This document shows positions 53,444-62,702 of a DNA stretch of 64,000 nucleotides, piece by piece (the stretch's first letter is position 1; the number at the start of each line of letters is the position of its first letter). The translations under genes and the position numbers were made by a program. The DNA comes from Sulfurovum sp. AR (GTDB taxonomy: Bacteria; Campylobacterota; Campylobacteria; Campylobacterales; Sulfurovaceae), in the NCBI RefSeq assembly GCF_000296775.1, contig NZ_AJLE01000010.1:186001-250000 (forward strand), given 5' to 3'. Below the pieces are notes generated by a model. It worked only from the letters and a program-made list of their open reading frames with translations. It made no database searches and was not told the origin of the DNA.

Positions 53444-54061
53444 ATGTTTACAGGTCTGATACGTGAAATCGCCACAGTAAAAAGCTACCAAAATAATATA
53501 TTAACGATACAGTCTAAACATCCCGCAAAACTTGGTGATTCTATTGCTATCAATGGTGTCTGCTTAACGGTTATCAACCTGCACAGTGACGGTTTTGAAC
53601 TTGAACTGGCAGATGAAACACGTTCCATCATCGATGAGAGTAAGCTCTCCGGTGCTGTGCATATGGAACCTGCGATGATGATGCATGACCGTTTTGAAGG
53701 GCACATTGTACAGGGGCATGTCGATTGTGTCGGTACGGTTTCACAGATCACGCCTAGAGAGAATGCCACGGACTTCATCATCACTGTGGATCCAAAATAC
53801 ATCGCTCATATCATACCTAAAGGCTCTATCACCATAGACGGTATCTCTTTGACCGTCAATGATGTAGGTGCAGATTATTTCAGACTCACCATCATCCCAC
53901 ACACACTCAAAGAGACCCTGATGAAAAATTATAAAGTGGGAACCAAACTGAATATAGAGACCGATATGTTTGCACGATACATCGACCATATCCTGGCACA
54001 CAGAAATTCGAAAAAAAGTATGAGCTGGGAAGAGATTGACAGCTTGCAGATGACATACTAA
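53444..54061 (+). CDS. ribE: Riboflavin synthase, alpha subunit type
   Basis: Last step of riboflavin synthesis. 205 residues from ATG 53444, giving the invariant MFTGLIREI start; two tandem lumazine-binding beta-barrels with GHIVQGHVDCVGTV, AINGVCLTV and SLTVNDVG. The upstream in-frame extension lies in the promoter region and is not translated. Its stop overlaps the cupin start (TAATG). Confidence 0.96.
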   Translation: MFTGLIREIATVKSYQNNILTIQSKHPAKLGDSIAINGVCLTVINLHSDGFELELADETRSIIDESKLSGAVHMEPAMMMHDRFEGHIVQGHVDCVGTVSQITPRENATDFIITVDPKYIAHIIPKGSITIDGISLTVNDVGADYFRLTIIPHTLKETLMKNYKVGTKLNIETDMFARYIDHILAHRNSKKSMSWEEIDSLQMTY

Positions 54062-54354
54062 TGAATATTTATGACACTGTCACACCTCAAAGCGGTGAAA
54101 CCTTTACCCCGCTTCTTGAACATAAAAATATCAAAATAAACCGTATCGTCAGCTCAGATGATTTAGTCGAAACAGAATATCTACAGGAAGAGGATGAATG
54201 GCTGGTCTTGCTCGAAGGTGAAGCAACACTGCTTTTAAATGAGGCAGAGCAAACACTGAAAAGAGGAGATACACTCTTCATCCCCGCAAACACACCCCAT
54301 CGTGTGCTGTATACACAAAATGGTACACTCTGGCTAACGGTCCATATCTTTTAG
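54061..54354 (+). CDS. Small cupin-domain protein
   Basis: 97 residues forming one cupin beta-barrel. Motif 1 is degenerate (EEDEWLVLLEGEATL), motif 2 is RGDTLFIPANTPHRV with its His. Fewer metal ligands than a full cupin, so catalytic activity is uncertain. Translationally coupled to ribE and overlapping the convergent MnmC-domain gene by 21 bases at the 3' ends. Confidence 0.85.
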   Translation: MNIYDTVTPQSGETFTPLLEHKNIKINRIVSSDDLVETEYLQEEDEWLVLLEGEATLLLNEAEQTLKRGDTLFIPANTPHRVLYTQNGTLWLTVHIF

Positions 54355-55119
54355 ATACGCTTCATCTTTCATACTGCGTGCCTGGGGATTACGCAGTTTT
54401 TTCAGTTCCATATCGATATATTCCAATCCATCTAACATCTTCAAAGAAGCGATCGTCGAAAAACGCATCATTTCAGCCCGGTGTACAAAAATAAAAAAAT
54501 CATTTTCATACAGTCCCAAACGTACAGCTGCTGCTGTTGAGTAGGTGGTAAGCAGTGCATCCTCTTTGCAAAGTGCTCTTATATCTGCAAAGTGTTCTTT
54601 TGTCCAAAGCAGTGGATTGTGTGCGGGGCTGAAGGCATCTTGATAAATGATGTCTATTTTGTCTTCGATCTTTGGAATACTCTCTCTTGCATCACCCAGT
54701 AGTATCTCTATTTTGAACTGTTCATCTTCATAGTAAAAATCAGCACTGATCGCTTTTATGATCTCTCTGATACTCTCGAACTCGTCAGGGAAATCAAAAG
54801 TGTCCAAAGAGCGGACAAGCCCTTCATCAAACTCTGGAGAAAGTATGTGGACTTTTGTCTTTAAGCCCTGTGTTTTGATGTAATAGAGTGTGGCAAAGGT
54901 GTTATACCCCAGACCAAAACAGATATCCAAAATCGTCAGTTCACTCTTGTTTTGGCTGAAAGTCAATGCGGGTTTTACATGTTTCTCTAAAGACTCATGC
55001 AGTGCACCGTCTTTGGTAGAGTGGTAGGGTTCGTCAAATTCAACAGAAAAAAGCGTATGGGTACCATCTTCACACAGTACCAGCTTTTTATCTTCTCTTA
55101 ACGATTTATTATACATCAA
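54334..55119 (-). CDS. Stand-alone MnmC methyltransferase domain (DUF752)
   Basis: 261-residue SAM methyltransferase homologous to the C1 domain of bifunctional MnmC. Signatures: EPYHSTKDGALHES, the SAM loop ILDICFGLGYNTFA, and IYQDAFSPAHNPLLWTKEHF. It lacks the FAD oxidase domain (C2), so it would catalyse only methylation, converting nm5 to mnm5 at U34 rather than first removing a carboxymethyl group. Presence of mnmG in the window supports that pathway. Confidence 0.88.
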   Translation of the reverse strand: MMYNKSLREDKKLVLCEDGTHTLFSVEFDEPYHSTKDGALHESLEKHVKPALTFSQNKSELTILDICFGLGYNTFATLYYIKTQGLKTKVHILSPEFDEGLVRSLDTFDFPDEFESIREIIKAISADFYYEDEQFKIEILLGDARESIPKIEDKIDIIYQDAFSPAHNPLLWTKEHFADIRALCKEDALLTTYSTAAAVRLGLYENDFFIFVHRAEMMRFSTIASLKMLDGLEYIDMELKKLRNPQARSMKDEAYLKDMDR

Positions 55120-55146
55120 GCATATCTGCAGGTATCAGGCTGAACA

Positions 55147-55662
55147 CTATTTGTTTGCCTCTTTGATCTGTTTTTTTGTCATTTTCAGTTTTCTATTGTC
55201 CATCACGCCTACACCTCTGTCCAATACCGTGTGTGCAATCGCTTGTGCTTCATCTAATGAATGCATTTTGTATGTGCCACACTGATACTTATTCAATTCC
55301 GGGATATCTTTTTTGCTTTCAACGCCAAGTACATCTTTCATCGACTTCTTCCACGCTTTGGCTACCTTTTTGGCTTTTGGTGATCCGAGCACTGACATGT
55401 AGAATCCTGTACGGCATCCCATAGGAGAGACATCTATGATCTCCACATCCTTACTGTTCAAATTGTCTCGCATAAAACCTGCAAACAGATGTTCTAATGT
55501 ATGGATACCTTTTTCCGGCAATGCTTCCTGATTGGGTACACAAAAACGCAGGTCGTAGACTGTAATATCATCTCCGCTTGGGCTACTCATCTTTTTAGCC
55601 ACACGTACCGCAGGTGCGATCATCTTCGTATGGTCTACAGTAAAACTGTCTAATAATGGCAT
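55147..55662 (-). CDS. luxS: S-ribosylhomocysteine lyase (LuxS)
   Basis: Splits S-ribosylhomocysteine to homocysteine and the autoinducer-2 precursor in the activated methyl cycle. 171 residues. Metal site H54, H58 ([10 protein letters not shown]) and C128 (YQCGTY); catalytic C83 in [10 protein letters not shown]; general base E57. Start fits the family ([11 protein letters not shown]). No AI-2 uptake genes are nearby. Confidence 0.96.
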   Translation of the reverse strand: MPLLDSFTVDHTKMIAPAVRVAKKMSSPSGDDITVYDLRFCVPNQEALPEKGIHTLEHLFAGFMRDNLNSKDVEIIDVSPMGCRTGFYMSVLGSPKAKKVAKAWKKSMKDVLGVESKKDIPELNKYQCGTYKMHSLDEAQAIAHTVLDRGVGVMDNRKLKMTKKQIKEANK

Positions 55663-55709
55663 AAAATTTCCTTCAAACTATTTTTTTGATTATAGCGTTT
55701 TAATTTGTA

Positions 55710-56342
55710 TTATAATTGAGTAATGAACTTCACAGCCTCAAGTGCACTCTTAGAGACATTATCCGTATGCTCCAGTAGTAAGGTTTCATCTGCATATCCG
55801 CATGTGACTGCCACACTATTGATCTTTGCCGCATTGGCTGCCAATATATCCATCGGTGTGTCACCTATCATCCAATAGATATTTCTTTCACTCTGCAATT
55901 TGGACAACGCTTTAAAGATAGGTTCGGGATGCGGTTTGGGATTTTCCACATCCTCTCTGCCTACCAATACATCAAAATAGGTCATCAACCCCATATGTTC
56001 CAAAAGCTCTATGGAGTATTTGGCCGTTTTGGTCGTCACAACCCCAAGCCTGGCATGCTGACTTGCTAGTTCCACCGCTTCTCTTGCTTCAGGAAGCAAT
56101 ACGGTCTTCGCACATGAGATCTTTCTATAGTGCCTCTTATAGGCCTGCACATGTGCATCCACATAAGATGCTTCAACGCCCAATGTTGCAAACATCACAT
56201 CCAAAGGATGTCCTATCTCTGCTTTAATACGTTCCTCATCCGGTACTGCTGTACCAAATGTTTTAAATGCAACATCAAAACTCTCTAGTATCGCTTCTGT
56301 TGAATCAATCAGTGTTCCGTCTAAATCAAATAGTATTATCAT
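55710..56342 (-). CDS. HAD-superfamily phosphatase, phosphoglycolate-phosphatase type
   Basis: 210 residues. HAD motifs: D6-L-D8 in LFDLDGTLIDS, Thr in VVTTKTAK, Lys in GREDVENPKPHPEPI, and the acidic pair in WMIGDTPMDILAA. Helical cap suggests C1-type. Substrate may be phosphoglycolate or another small phosphate ester. The 5' end overlaps the ABC ATPase gene by 17 bases. Confidence 0.87.
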   Translation of the reverse strand: MIILFDLDGTLIDSTEAILESFDVAFKTFGTAVPDEERIKAEIGHPLDVMFATLGVEASYVDAHVQAYKRHYRKISCAKTVLLPEAREAVELASQHARLGVVTTKTAKYSIELLEHMGLMTYFDVLVGREDVENPKPHPEPIFKALSKLQSERNIYWMIGDTPMDILAANAAKINSVAVTCGYADETLLLEHTDNVSKSALEAVKFITQL

Positions 56343-57948
56343 CTTCTCTTTCTTTATGCATTAATTTTGGTGCTGAAGCAAGTAATTTTTGTGTGTAAGG
56401 ATGCTGAGGATCTTCCATCACATCTTTCACTAACCCTTGTTCGACTATTTTACCCTCTTTCATCACAGCCACCTCATCGGCTATCATAGGGATAATAGAG
56501 AGATCATGTGTGATAAACAGATACGAGACCCCTGATTCTTTTTGCAATCGGCTCAGTAAATCCAGAACCTGTGTCCGTACAGTGACATCCAGTGCTGAAG
56601 TAGGTTCATCACAAATGATCAGTTCAGGTTCTACTGCCAATGCTCTTGCGATACCTATGCGTTGACGTTGTCCTCCTGAAAACTCATGCGGATAACGATG
56701 CATGTGGGCAGCTTCCAAATCCACTTTTAAAAGAAGTGCCGCAATATACTTATCTTGTTCTCTTCTACTTTTTGGTCCCACATCCAAACTTATCATACCT
56801 TCTCTGATGATATTGGCTATGGTCATCCGGGGGTTCAGTGCAGAAAAAGGATCTTGAAACACCACTTGTATCTTACGTCTGTATGGACTTAAAGCTTTTT
56901 TATCCAACCCAACCAGATTTTGGTTCTCAAAACGCACTTCTCCATCTGTCTCATCCAGTAGTGAGAGTATTGCTTTACCGATGGTACTTTTACCGCTTCC
57001 GGATTCTCCCACCAGTGCCAGGGTCCTTCCCTTTGCAATAGAAAATGTGACATCATCTACTGCCTTGACAACCCCTGTTGTTCTTTGGAAAAAACCTTTT
57101 TTGATGGGAAAATGTACTTTTAGCCCTTCTACCTCAATTAAGGGTTCATAACCTTTTTCTACTTTGGTGTAGGCTTTTGTAGTCCTGGCATCTGCCAACA
57201 AGCGCTGCGTATAAGCATGTTGTGGATACGTAAAAAAATCTTTACACGCTGCTTGCTCGACTATCTCTCCTTTTTTCATGACTGCAACCCTGTCAGCCAT
57301 TTCTGAGACGACGGCCATATCATGCGTGATGAACAAAATAGAGAGATCTCTTTGCTTACATATCTTTTTGAGTAACCCGAGTACTTGTGCCTGTATCGTA
57401 ACATCCAATGCTGTTGTAGGCTCATCAGCAATAAGCAGGTCAGGTTCACAGGCCAGTGCTATGGCTATCATCACTCTTTGTTTTTGTCCACCAGAGAGTT
57501 GATGCGGATACCAGTGGTAACGTTCTTCAGGATCTTTCAATGCCACTTCCCTAAATAGGGAGAGTACCTTCTCTTTGATCTGCTCTTTTTTGAGCCCCAA
57601 ATGCACCTTGAGTACTTCTGCAACTTGCGAACCTACTGTCATAACCGGGTTCAAGGCGGACATAGGTTCCTGAAAGATCATCGCTATTGATTTACCTCGT
57701 ACTTTTTGCATCTGTGCTTCTGGCAGGGTAAACAATGCACTATCTTTTAAATAGATCTCTCCTGAACGCACAGCTATGACCTCAGGCAGCAGTCGCATGA
57801 TAGCCAATGAGGTTAAAGACTTACCGGATCCGGACTCGCCCACTAAAGCAAAGATCTCTCCGTGTTGAATCTCAAAACTGATACGATCCAACAAGATGTC
57901 ACTCCCCACACTCAACGACAGATCTTTAATGGTTAAGATACTGCTCAT
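56326..57948 (-). CDS. Peptide ABC transporter, fused double ATP-binding subunit (YejF-like)
   Basis: 540 residues with two full ATPase halves: Walker A GESGSGKS at 37-44 and again near 315; signatures LSGGQKQRVMIA and FSGGQRQRIGIA; Walker B LLIADEPT and LIICDEPT. Each half carries the oligopeptide-type C-terminus (HAYTQRLLADA, HPYTQKLLASA). The fused arrangement is the YejF type. Start overlaps the YejE-like stop by four bases, and the three other subunits follow upstream. Confidence 0.92.
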   Translation of the reverse strand: MSSILTIKDLSLSVGSDILLDRISFEIQHGEIFALVGESGSGKSLTSLAIMRLLPEVIAVRSGEIYLKDSALFTLPEAQMQKVRGKSIAMIFQEPMSALNPVMTVGSQVAEVLKVHLGLKKEQIKEKVLSLFREVALKDPEERYHWYPHQLSGGQKQRVMIAIALACEPDLLIADEPTTALDVTIQAQVLGLLKKICKQRDLSILFITHDMAVVSEMADRVAVMKKGEIVEQAACKDFFTYPQHAYTQRLLADARTTKAYTKVEKGYEPLIEVEGLKVHFPIKKGFFQRTTGVVKAVDDVTFSIAKGRTLALVGESGSGKSTIGKAILSLLDETDGEVRFENQNLVGLDKKALSPYRRKIQVVFQDPFSALNPRMTIANIIREGMISLDVGPKSRREQDKYIAALLLKVDLEAAHMHRYPHEFSGGQRQRIGIARALAVEPELIICDEPTSALDVTVRTQVLDLLSRLQKESGVSYLFITHDLSIIPMIADEVAVMKEGKIVEQGLVKDVMEDPQHPYTQKLLASAPKLMHKEREDDNTI

Positions 57949-59315
57949 ACTTTATTCCTAGGGTCCAGTACCGTTTGAATACGGTCAGAAAATAGATTGG
58001 CTGCCAAAACCAAAATAAACATGAATACAAATGCCGAAAAGAGTGACCACCACACCATAGGTTCTCTCGCCATCTCAAGTCGCGCCTGATTGATCATGTT
58101 TCCCCATGAGTGCATCGTTGGATCGACCCCTACACCCACATATGACAGTACCGCTTCAGCCAGTACCAGGCCAGAGAAGTCCAACACCACAGAGATAAGA
58201 ATAATATGCATGAGATTAGGCACTATATGACGACGGATAATCGTAAGCTTGCTCACGCCAAATGCTTTGGCTGCGGTGACAAACTCCATTTGGGAAATCT
58301 TAAGCGTCTCAGCCCTAAGCAGTCTACATAAACCTGTCCATGAAGTGATCCCAAGGATCAAAATAAGAAAGAGCAAACGCAGATCAGAACGTTCAAGAGT
58401 GGTTTCAAACCATGTGGGATGGTTGCTCATCATCACCTGCATAGAGAGTACCCCTGCTGCGATCAGCAGTACACCCGGGATCGAAGAGAGTGTTGTATAG
58501 ATATACTGGATCACATCATCTACCCAACCGCCAAACAATCCTGCACTTACACCCAGGATCACAGCTACAGGTAACATGATCAGTGTGGTAAGTATTCCGA
58601 TGAGGACCCCGGTACGAATGCTCTTGAAACTTTGATAAAGCACATCGTTGCCTACTTTATCTGTACCCAATACATGATAAGAGTAGCTCAGCATATAAAG
58701 CCAGGTAAATGCCATCACCAATACGATGAATGTCACATAAGCCGTACGCCACGGCAAATCACTCTCTCCTTGCCACATCTCTTTCCATGCAAGCATAAAT
58801 CTTGATCGCTCTCTCCACCAGAGATGCAATACGACCAGTGACAGACTCACTATCAACCCCACACCCAATGCGAACAAAGACTCTTGTAGAACGTTATCTT
58901 TTGTGGAAACATGTTTTAACGGCAGGTGTACCTGTTTGGTCATACCATTTTCATCTACCATGATGGAACTTGTATACTCCACCGTGGCAAAAGGTGCAGA
59001 GTAGGTACGCTCTGTATTTTGAATGTTATGTTCAAAGATCAGATCCAGAAGGGAGACCATCTCAGATCCATACACGACCTCCTGACTTTTTTGTCCTTCA
59101 AGAGGCAGTGCCAAACGCAAATGTACAGAGTCAAGCAACGTGAACAATAGATAGAACAAAAGTACCGTCGAAGAGGCCATCGCGATACTGGATCTAAAGA
59201 TCGCATGCCACTGTGCTTTAATTTGAGGAGAACGCGAGATCACCCATGACCCCAGAAAAAGTACTATCATCAATGACCATACCAAGATGTCTGTCCAAAG
59301 TAATACCAATTTCAT
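57945..59315 (-). CDS. Peptide ABC transporter permease, YejE-like with N-terminal extension
   Basis: 456 residues, about 100 more than E. coli YejE. The DppC/YejE-type core with five or six membrane helices is in the C-terminal half and carries the ATPase-contact EAA loop EFVTAAKAFGVSKLTIIRRHIVPN-like (shown here in part: EFVTAAKAFG). Ahead of it are three extra membrane segments and a periplasmic region of about 70 residues (residues ~75-145). A similar spacer is not expected in the family, so this is a lineage-specific elaboration. Confidence 0.88.
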   Translation of the reverse strand: MKLVLLWTDILVWSLMIVLFLGSWVISRSPQIKAQWHAIFRSSIAMASSTVLLFYLLFTLLDSVHLRLALPLEGQKSQEVVYGSEMVSLLDLIFEHNIQNTERTYSAPFATVEYTSSIMVDENGMTKQVHLPLKHVSTKDNVLQESLFALGVGLIVSLSLVVLHLWWRERSRFMLAWKEMWQGESDLPWRTAYVTFIVLVMAFTWLYMLSYSYHVLGTDKVGNDVLYQSFKSIRTGVLIGILTTLIMLPVAVILGVSAGLFGGWVDDVIQYIYTTLSSIPGVLLIAAGVLSMQVMMSNHPTWFETTLERSDLRLLFLILILGITSWTGLCRLLRAETLKISQMEFVTAAKAFGVSKLTIIRRHIVPNLMHIILISVVLDFSGLVLAEAVLSYVGVGVDPTMHSWGNMINQARLEMAREPMVWWSLFSAFVFMFILVLAANLFSDRIQTVLDPRNKV

Positions 59316-60289
59316 GAGAGCTTCACCCGCGGATCAAAAAGTGTATAGGAGATGTCTGTCAAGATCAATCCCAGGATATAAAGGACCGAACCTAAAAAGA
59401 CCATCGCTTTAACGATAGCAAAATCTTGCGAATTGATCGCATCGATCGTGTATGAACCAAGTCCGGGAATACCAAAAAAGGATTCCATAATAAGACTTCC
59501 CATAAAGAGTGAAGGAATGATCACCACCACCCCTGTCAAAATAGGAAGCATACCGTTACGAAGCACATGTCCGAACAATACTTTGATTTCAGAGAGTCCT
59601 TTGGCCCTTGCGGTACGTACATAATCCTGGTTGATCTGCTCTAAAAAGATACTCCTGTACCAACGTACACCTGACCCTATACCCGAAAACACCCCTATCA
59701 TCACAGGCAAGAGAATGAACTTTATACCATCCCATCCACTCTCATAGCCCGATATAGGTACCCAGTGCCATATTTTGGAAAATAGGACCTGCCCTGCAAT
59801 GATATAAAAGAGACCGGAGACCGACATGATCATCACGGCAATGATCATCATACTCGTATCTAACATGGAACCTCTAAAAAGTACCAAAAGCAATGCCAGA
59901 CTGATGTTGGTGATCAGTGCGATCACAAATGTAGGTAAAGCAATGGAGAGACTGGGCATCATCCGCTCTTTAATATCCGATCCTATATCACGGTTGCTGT
60001 CCGAAAAACCAAAATCAAAGGAGAAAAGTTTGAGTGACTCTTGTACAAAAAGGGTATCTGACATCTGTGACAGGCCTTCTGCTTTGGTATTGACAAAAAG
60101 AGGTTTATCATAGCCTCTCTGCTCTTTCCATGACTGTATAAGTTCAGGTGTGACCTGTTTCGCACCTAACTGTACCCTTGCCATGTCATCGGGACTATTG
60201 ACCATAAAGAACAACATAAAGGTAATAAGGTTGACCCCTATCAGTATGGGTATCGCATAGAGTATACGTCTAATGATATAGGCTAACAT
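59312..60289 (-). CDS. Peptide ABC transporter permease, YejB/DppB-like
   Basis: 325 residues, six membrane segments. Begins MLAYIIRRILYAIPILIGVNLITF, the hallmark of DppB/YejB permeases. EAA loop: DYVRTARAKGLSEIKVL. Helix set ends with the usual LTDISYTLFDPRVKLS. Overlaps yejE-like by four bases and yejA-like by seven. Confidence 0.92.
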   Translation of the reverse strand: MLAYIIRRILYAIPILIGVNLITFMLFFMVNSPDDMARVQLGAKQVTPELIQSWKEQRGYDKPLFVNTKAEGLSQMSDTLFVQESLKLFSFDFGFSDSNRDIGSDIKERMMPSLSIALPTFVIALITNISLALLLVLFRGSMLDTSMMIIAVMIMSVSGLFYIIAGQVLFSKIWHWVPISGYESGWDGIKFILLPVMIGVFSGIGSGVRWYRSIFLEQINQDYVRTARAKGLSEIKVLFGHVLRNGMLPILTGVVVIIPSLFMGSLIMESFFGIPGLGSYTIDAINSQDFAIVKAMVFLGSVLYILGLILTDISYTLFDPRVKLS

Positions 60290-62427
60290 CTACCCTCCTC
60301 TTGAAAGATCACCCTGTTTTGTCTGTTTCTGTAAATACGACGAAGTGAAAATGCCATGATCACCAGAAACAATACCATGATGAACAGTGGCATCACTGCA
60401 GGCTGATTCCATTTTTTTTGTTTTTCTACCCGCAAAGCAGCATCGATACGTTTATACTTCAGTGTATTGTTTGCCATGGCATTGGGAATTACATTACGGT
60501 ACCATGCATGAGACAAGGCCAAAGACTTAGGATGAATACCCCACACCCAAGGTGCATCCTCTCTTGATATGTTTATCATTTGACGTATAATTTCCATTCT
60601 CTCAGGTGTATTCTTCATCGTTTTCATTTTTTCAAAGAGTGTGTCAAACACCGGGTTTTTATAATTTGAGGAGTTGATCCCCACACCATTGGTATCAATA
60701 GAGGCATTTCCTCCATAGAGCAAAAAGAGGAAGTTTTCCGGATCCGGATAATCTGCATTCCAGCCCCATGAAAATAGTTGTGTTTTTCCTTTACGTACTT
60801 TATCTTGAAAGCGATTATAGTCAGTCGCACGTATCACAAGCTGTATCCCCAAACTATCAAACTGTTTACGATACCAGTCCATCAAAGCTCTGTCATCAGG
60901 ACCCGTAGCAGTCGTATCATAGTGAAGTTTCAAAGGCTTTCCTGTTTTTTTTGAAACACCATTTGGGTATCCTGCTTCCGCCAAGAGCTGCTTGGCAAAC
61001 GCCAATGACTTGCGTACTCTCTTGCCGTCAACCCAATCATAGACCACACTATTTGTACCTTCTTCCCCCTCTTCATAGCCAAAAATACCAGGGGGGATCA
61101 CACCTTGTGCTGCTATCCCTCTTTCATTCATAAAGATAGAGATATACTCTTCCTGATCAATGGCAATACTAATAGCTTGTCTTAATTTTCTAGCTGACTC
61201 TGTATATCCGCCAACAATAGGATCTACCATATTAAAGGCCATATAGTAAATGGAAGGCTGCACAGATCCGATCAAAGATATACCTTTTTTCTGCATCTCT
61301 TCACTTAGCCCCATACTGCCCGATGAAGAGATCTGTACCGCTTGGTCAAACGCTTCTGAACTGATGCCTGAAGCATCATAATACCCCTGTAAAAACTTGT
61401 TCCATAAAGGTATACTCTCTTTTTCCAGTGCATAAATGATTTCATCTATAAAAGGTAATTTATTCCCTGTATCCTCATGATCTGAACCGGGATAGACCTC
61501 ATCATGAAAATTTGGGTTTTTCACCAGACGCATCTGTTTATTTGGATTGTTCTCTGCCAGATAATAGGCTCCTGTACCCACAGGATACCAATTGAGCGTC
61601 AGATTTTTAGCCACTAAACCCTGTTGCTGGTAAAAGATATCTGCCTCCCAGGGGATCGGTGCAAAGAAATTCATCGTAAGCCAATAGAGAAACTGCGGGT
61701 ATTTTCCATGTATCTCTATGACCAGTGTGTAATCATCTACAACCTTTACACCTGCAATATCATACGCACGCAGATCAAGTACTTCCCTCTTTGCTTTCTT
61801 CTTTTTTACTATCTTTGTAATGGCACTCGAATATGACTTTAACCCCACAATATAGGTTTGCATAGTGTCCAGAACGGGAGAATGGTTCTGCCTTACCCCC
61901 ATACGCTTTATGGCATAGGCATAATCTGCTGCCAGTAAATGACGTGTACCCTTCTTTGGAAAATCATCCAATGTCTCTATCTTTTCAAGATCTTCTTGGC
62001 TCAATGCTGCATAAAGAAGGTCCCCTTTTTCATCTTTCGCAAATGCAGGATGGTTTTGATACATAACATCTTTTCTCAAGTCCAGACGGTATTCAGTGAA
62101 TGCCACACTCTTATCATTTTCATCTACTTCTTCTCTCTCTTTGTTCAAATACCGTATTGTTGGCATTTCCATGAGTGTCAGTGGTTCAAGCATATAAGGT
62201 CTTTGAAGATAATTATACTGTAACGGAGGTTCATAGATTTGACCGATGAATGCCCACTCATTAGCATTATAGGAGACAACCGGGTCCAATCTCTTAGGAG
62301 GGAGCGAAAAAGAGCTAAAAAGCGTATTGGAGGCACTCTTTTTCTTACTGTGAGGATTATTCCAAACATCTGCCTGGAGCAATGATACTATCATCAATAA
62401 AAAGATCTGTATCCTAACCATCTGCAT
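60283..62427 (-). CDS. Peptide ABC transporter substrate-binding protein with C-terminal membrane anchor
   Basis: 714 residues. N-terminal signal peptide (about 1-22, LLMIVSLLQA-D). SBP_bac_5 (cluster C) fold in between, for example YLAENNPNKQMRLVKNPNFHD and GWNADYPDPENFLFLLYGG. It ends in a hydrophobic segment (about 675-695, LFIMVLFLVIMAFSL) with a basic cytoplasmic tail. Canonical YejA/DppA proteins lack this and are free in the periplasm. Here the protein would be anchored next to its permease. First gene of the yej-like operon. Confidence 0.9.
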   Translation of the reverse strand: MQMVRIQIFLLMIVSLLQADVWNNPHSKKKSASNTLFSSFSLPPKRLDPVVSYNANEWAFIGQIYEPPLQYNYLQRPYMLEPLTLMEMPTIRYLNKEREEVDENDKSVAFTEYRLDLRKDVMYQNHPAFAKDEKGDLLYAALSQEDLEKIETLDDFPKKGTRHLLAADYAYAIKRMGVRQNHSPVLDTMQTYIVGLKSYSSAITKIVKKKKAKREVLDLRAYDIAGVKVVDDYTLVIEIHGKYPQFLYWLTMNFFAPIPWEADIFYQQQGLVAKNLTLNWYPVGTGAYYLAENNPNKQMRLVKNPNFHDEVYPGSDHEDTGNKLPFIDEIIYALEKESIPLWNKFLQGYYDASGISSEAFDQAVQISSSGSMGLSEEMQKKGISLIGSVQPSIYYMAFNMVDPIVGGYTESARKLRQAISIAIDQEEYISIFMNERGIAAQGVIPPGIFGYEEGEEGTNSVVYDWVDGKRVRKSLAFAKQLLAEAGYPNGVSKKTGKPLKLHYDTTATGPDDRALMDWYRKQFDSLGIQLVIRATDYNRFQDKVRKGKTQLFSWGWNADYPDPENFLFLLYGGNASIDTNGVGINSSNYKNPVFDTLFEKMKTMKNTPERMEIIRQMINISREDAPWVWGIHPKSLALSHAWYRNVIPNAMANNTLKYKRIDAALRVEKQKKWNQPAVMPLFIMVLFLVIMAFSLRRIYRNRQNRVIFQEEGRC

Positions 62428-62536
62428 CTATTTGTATCTTCCCTTATCGTGAACTGCTTCTAAATTATATCAGAGCTAAAATAGTAGCATACTTTAGTCA
62501 TTTTAGGCTAATTCGTACTTATGGAGACTCAATATG

Positions 62537-62551
62537 ATCAATAATATTGAT
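62537..62551. promoter_or_regulatory. 15-bp inverted repeat upstream of the SQR-like gene
   Basis: ATCAATA-A-TATTGAT, in the divergent yejA-like/SQR-like region. A candidate dimer site; function unproven. Confidence 0.4.
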
Positions 62552-62612
62552 TTATGTAGCATCTGTTTTTGGTGTATAAACTATAGGTATTCTACGTCAG
62601 AAATAAGTTTTT

Positions 62613-62626
62613 ATGATATATATCAT
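62613..62626. promoter_or_regulatory. FNR/CRP-like site upstream of the SQR-like gene
   Basis: Perfect palindrome ATGATATATATCAT containing TGAT-N4-ATCA, the core of FNR-family sites. Centred 83 bases before the ATG at 62703. No regulator gene is in the window. Confidence 0.45.
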
Positions 62627-62702
62627 TAATTTTATTGATTTTAATTCTCTTTTAAAAATTTATTTCCTAGAATGGGTACATACAATTTATAAAAGGACGA
62701 AG

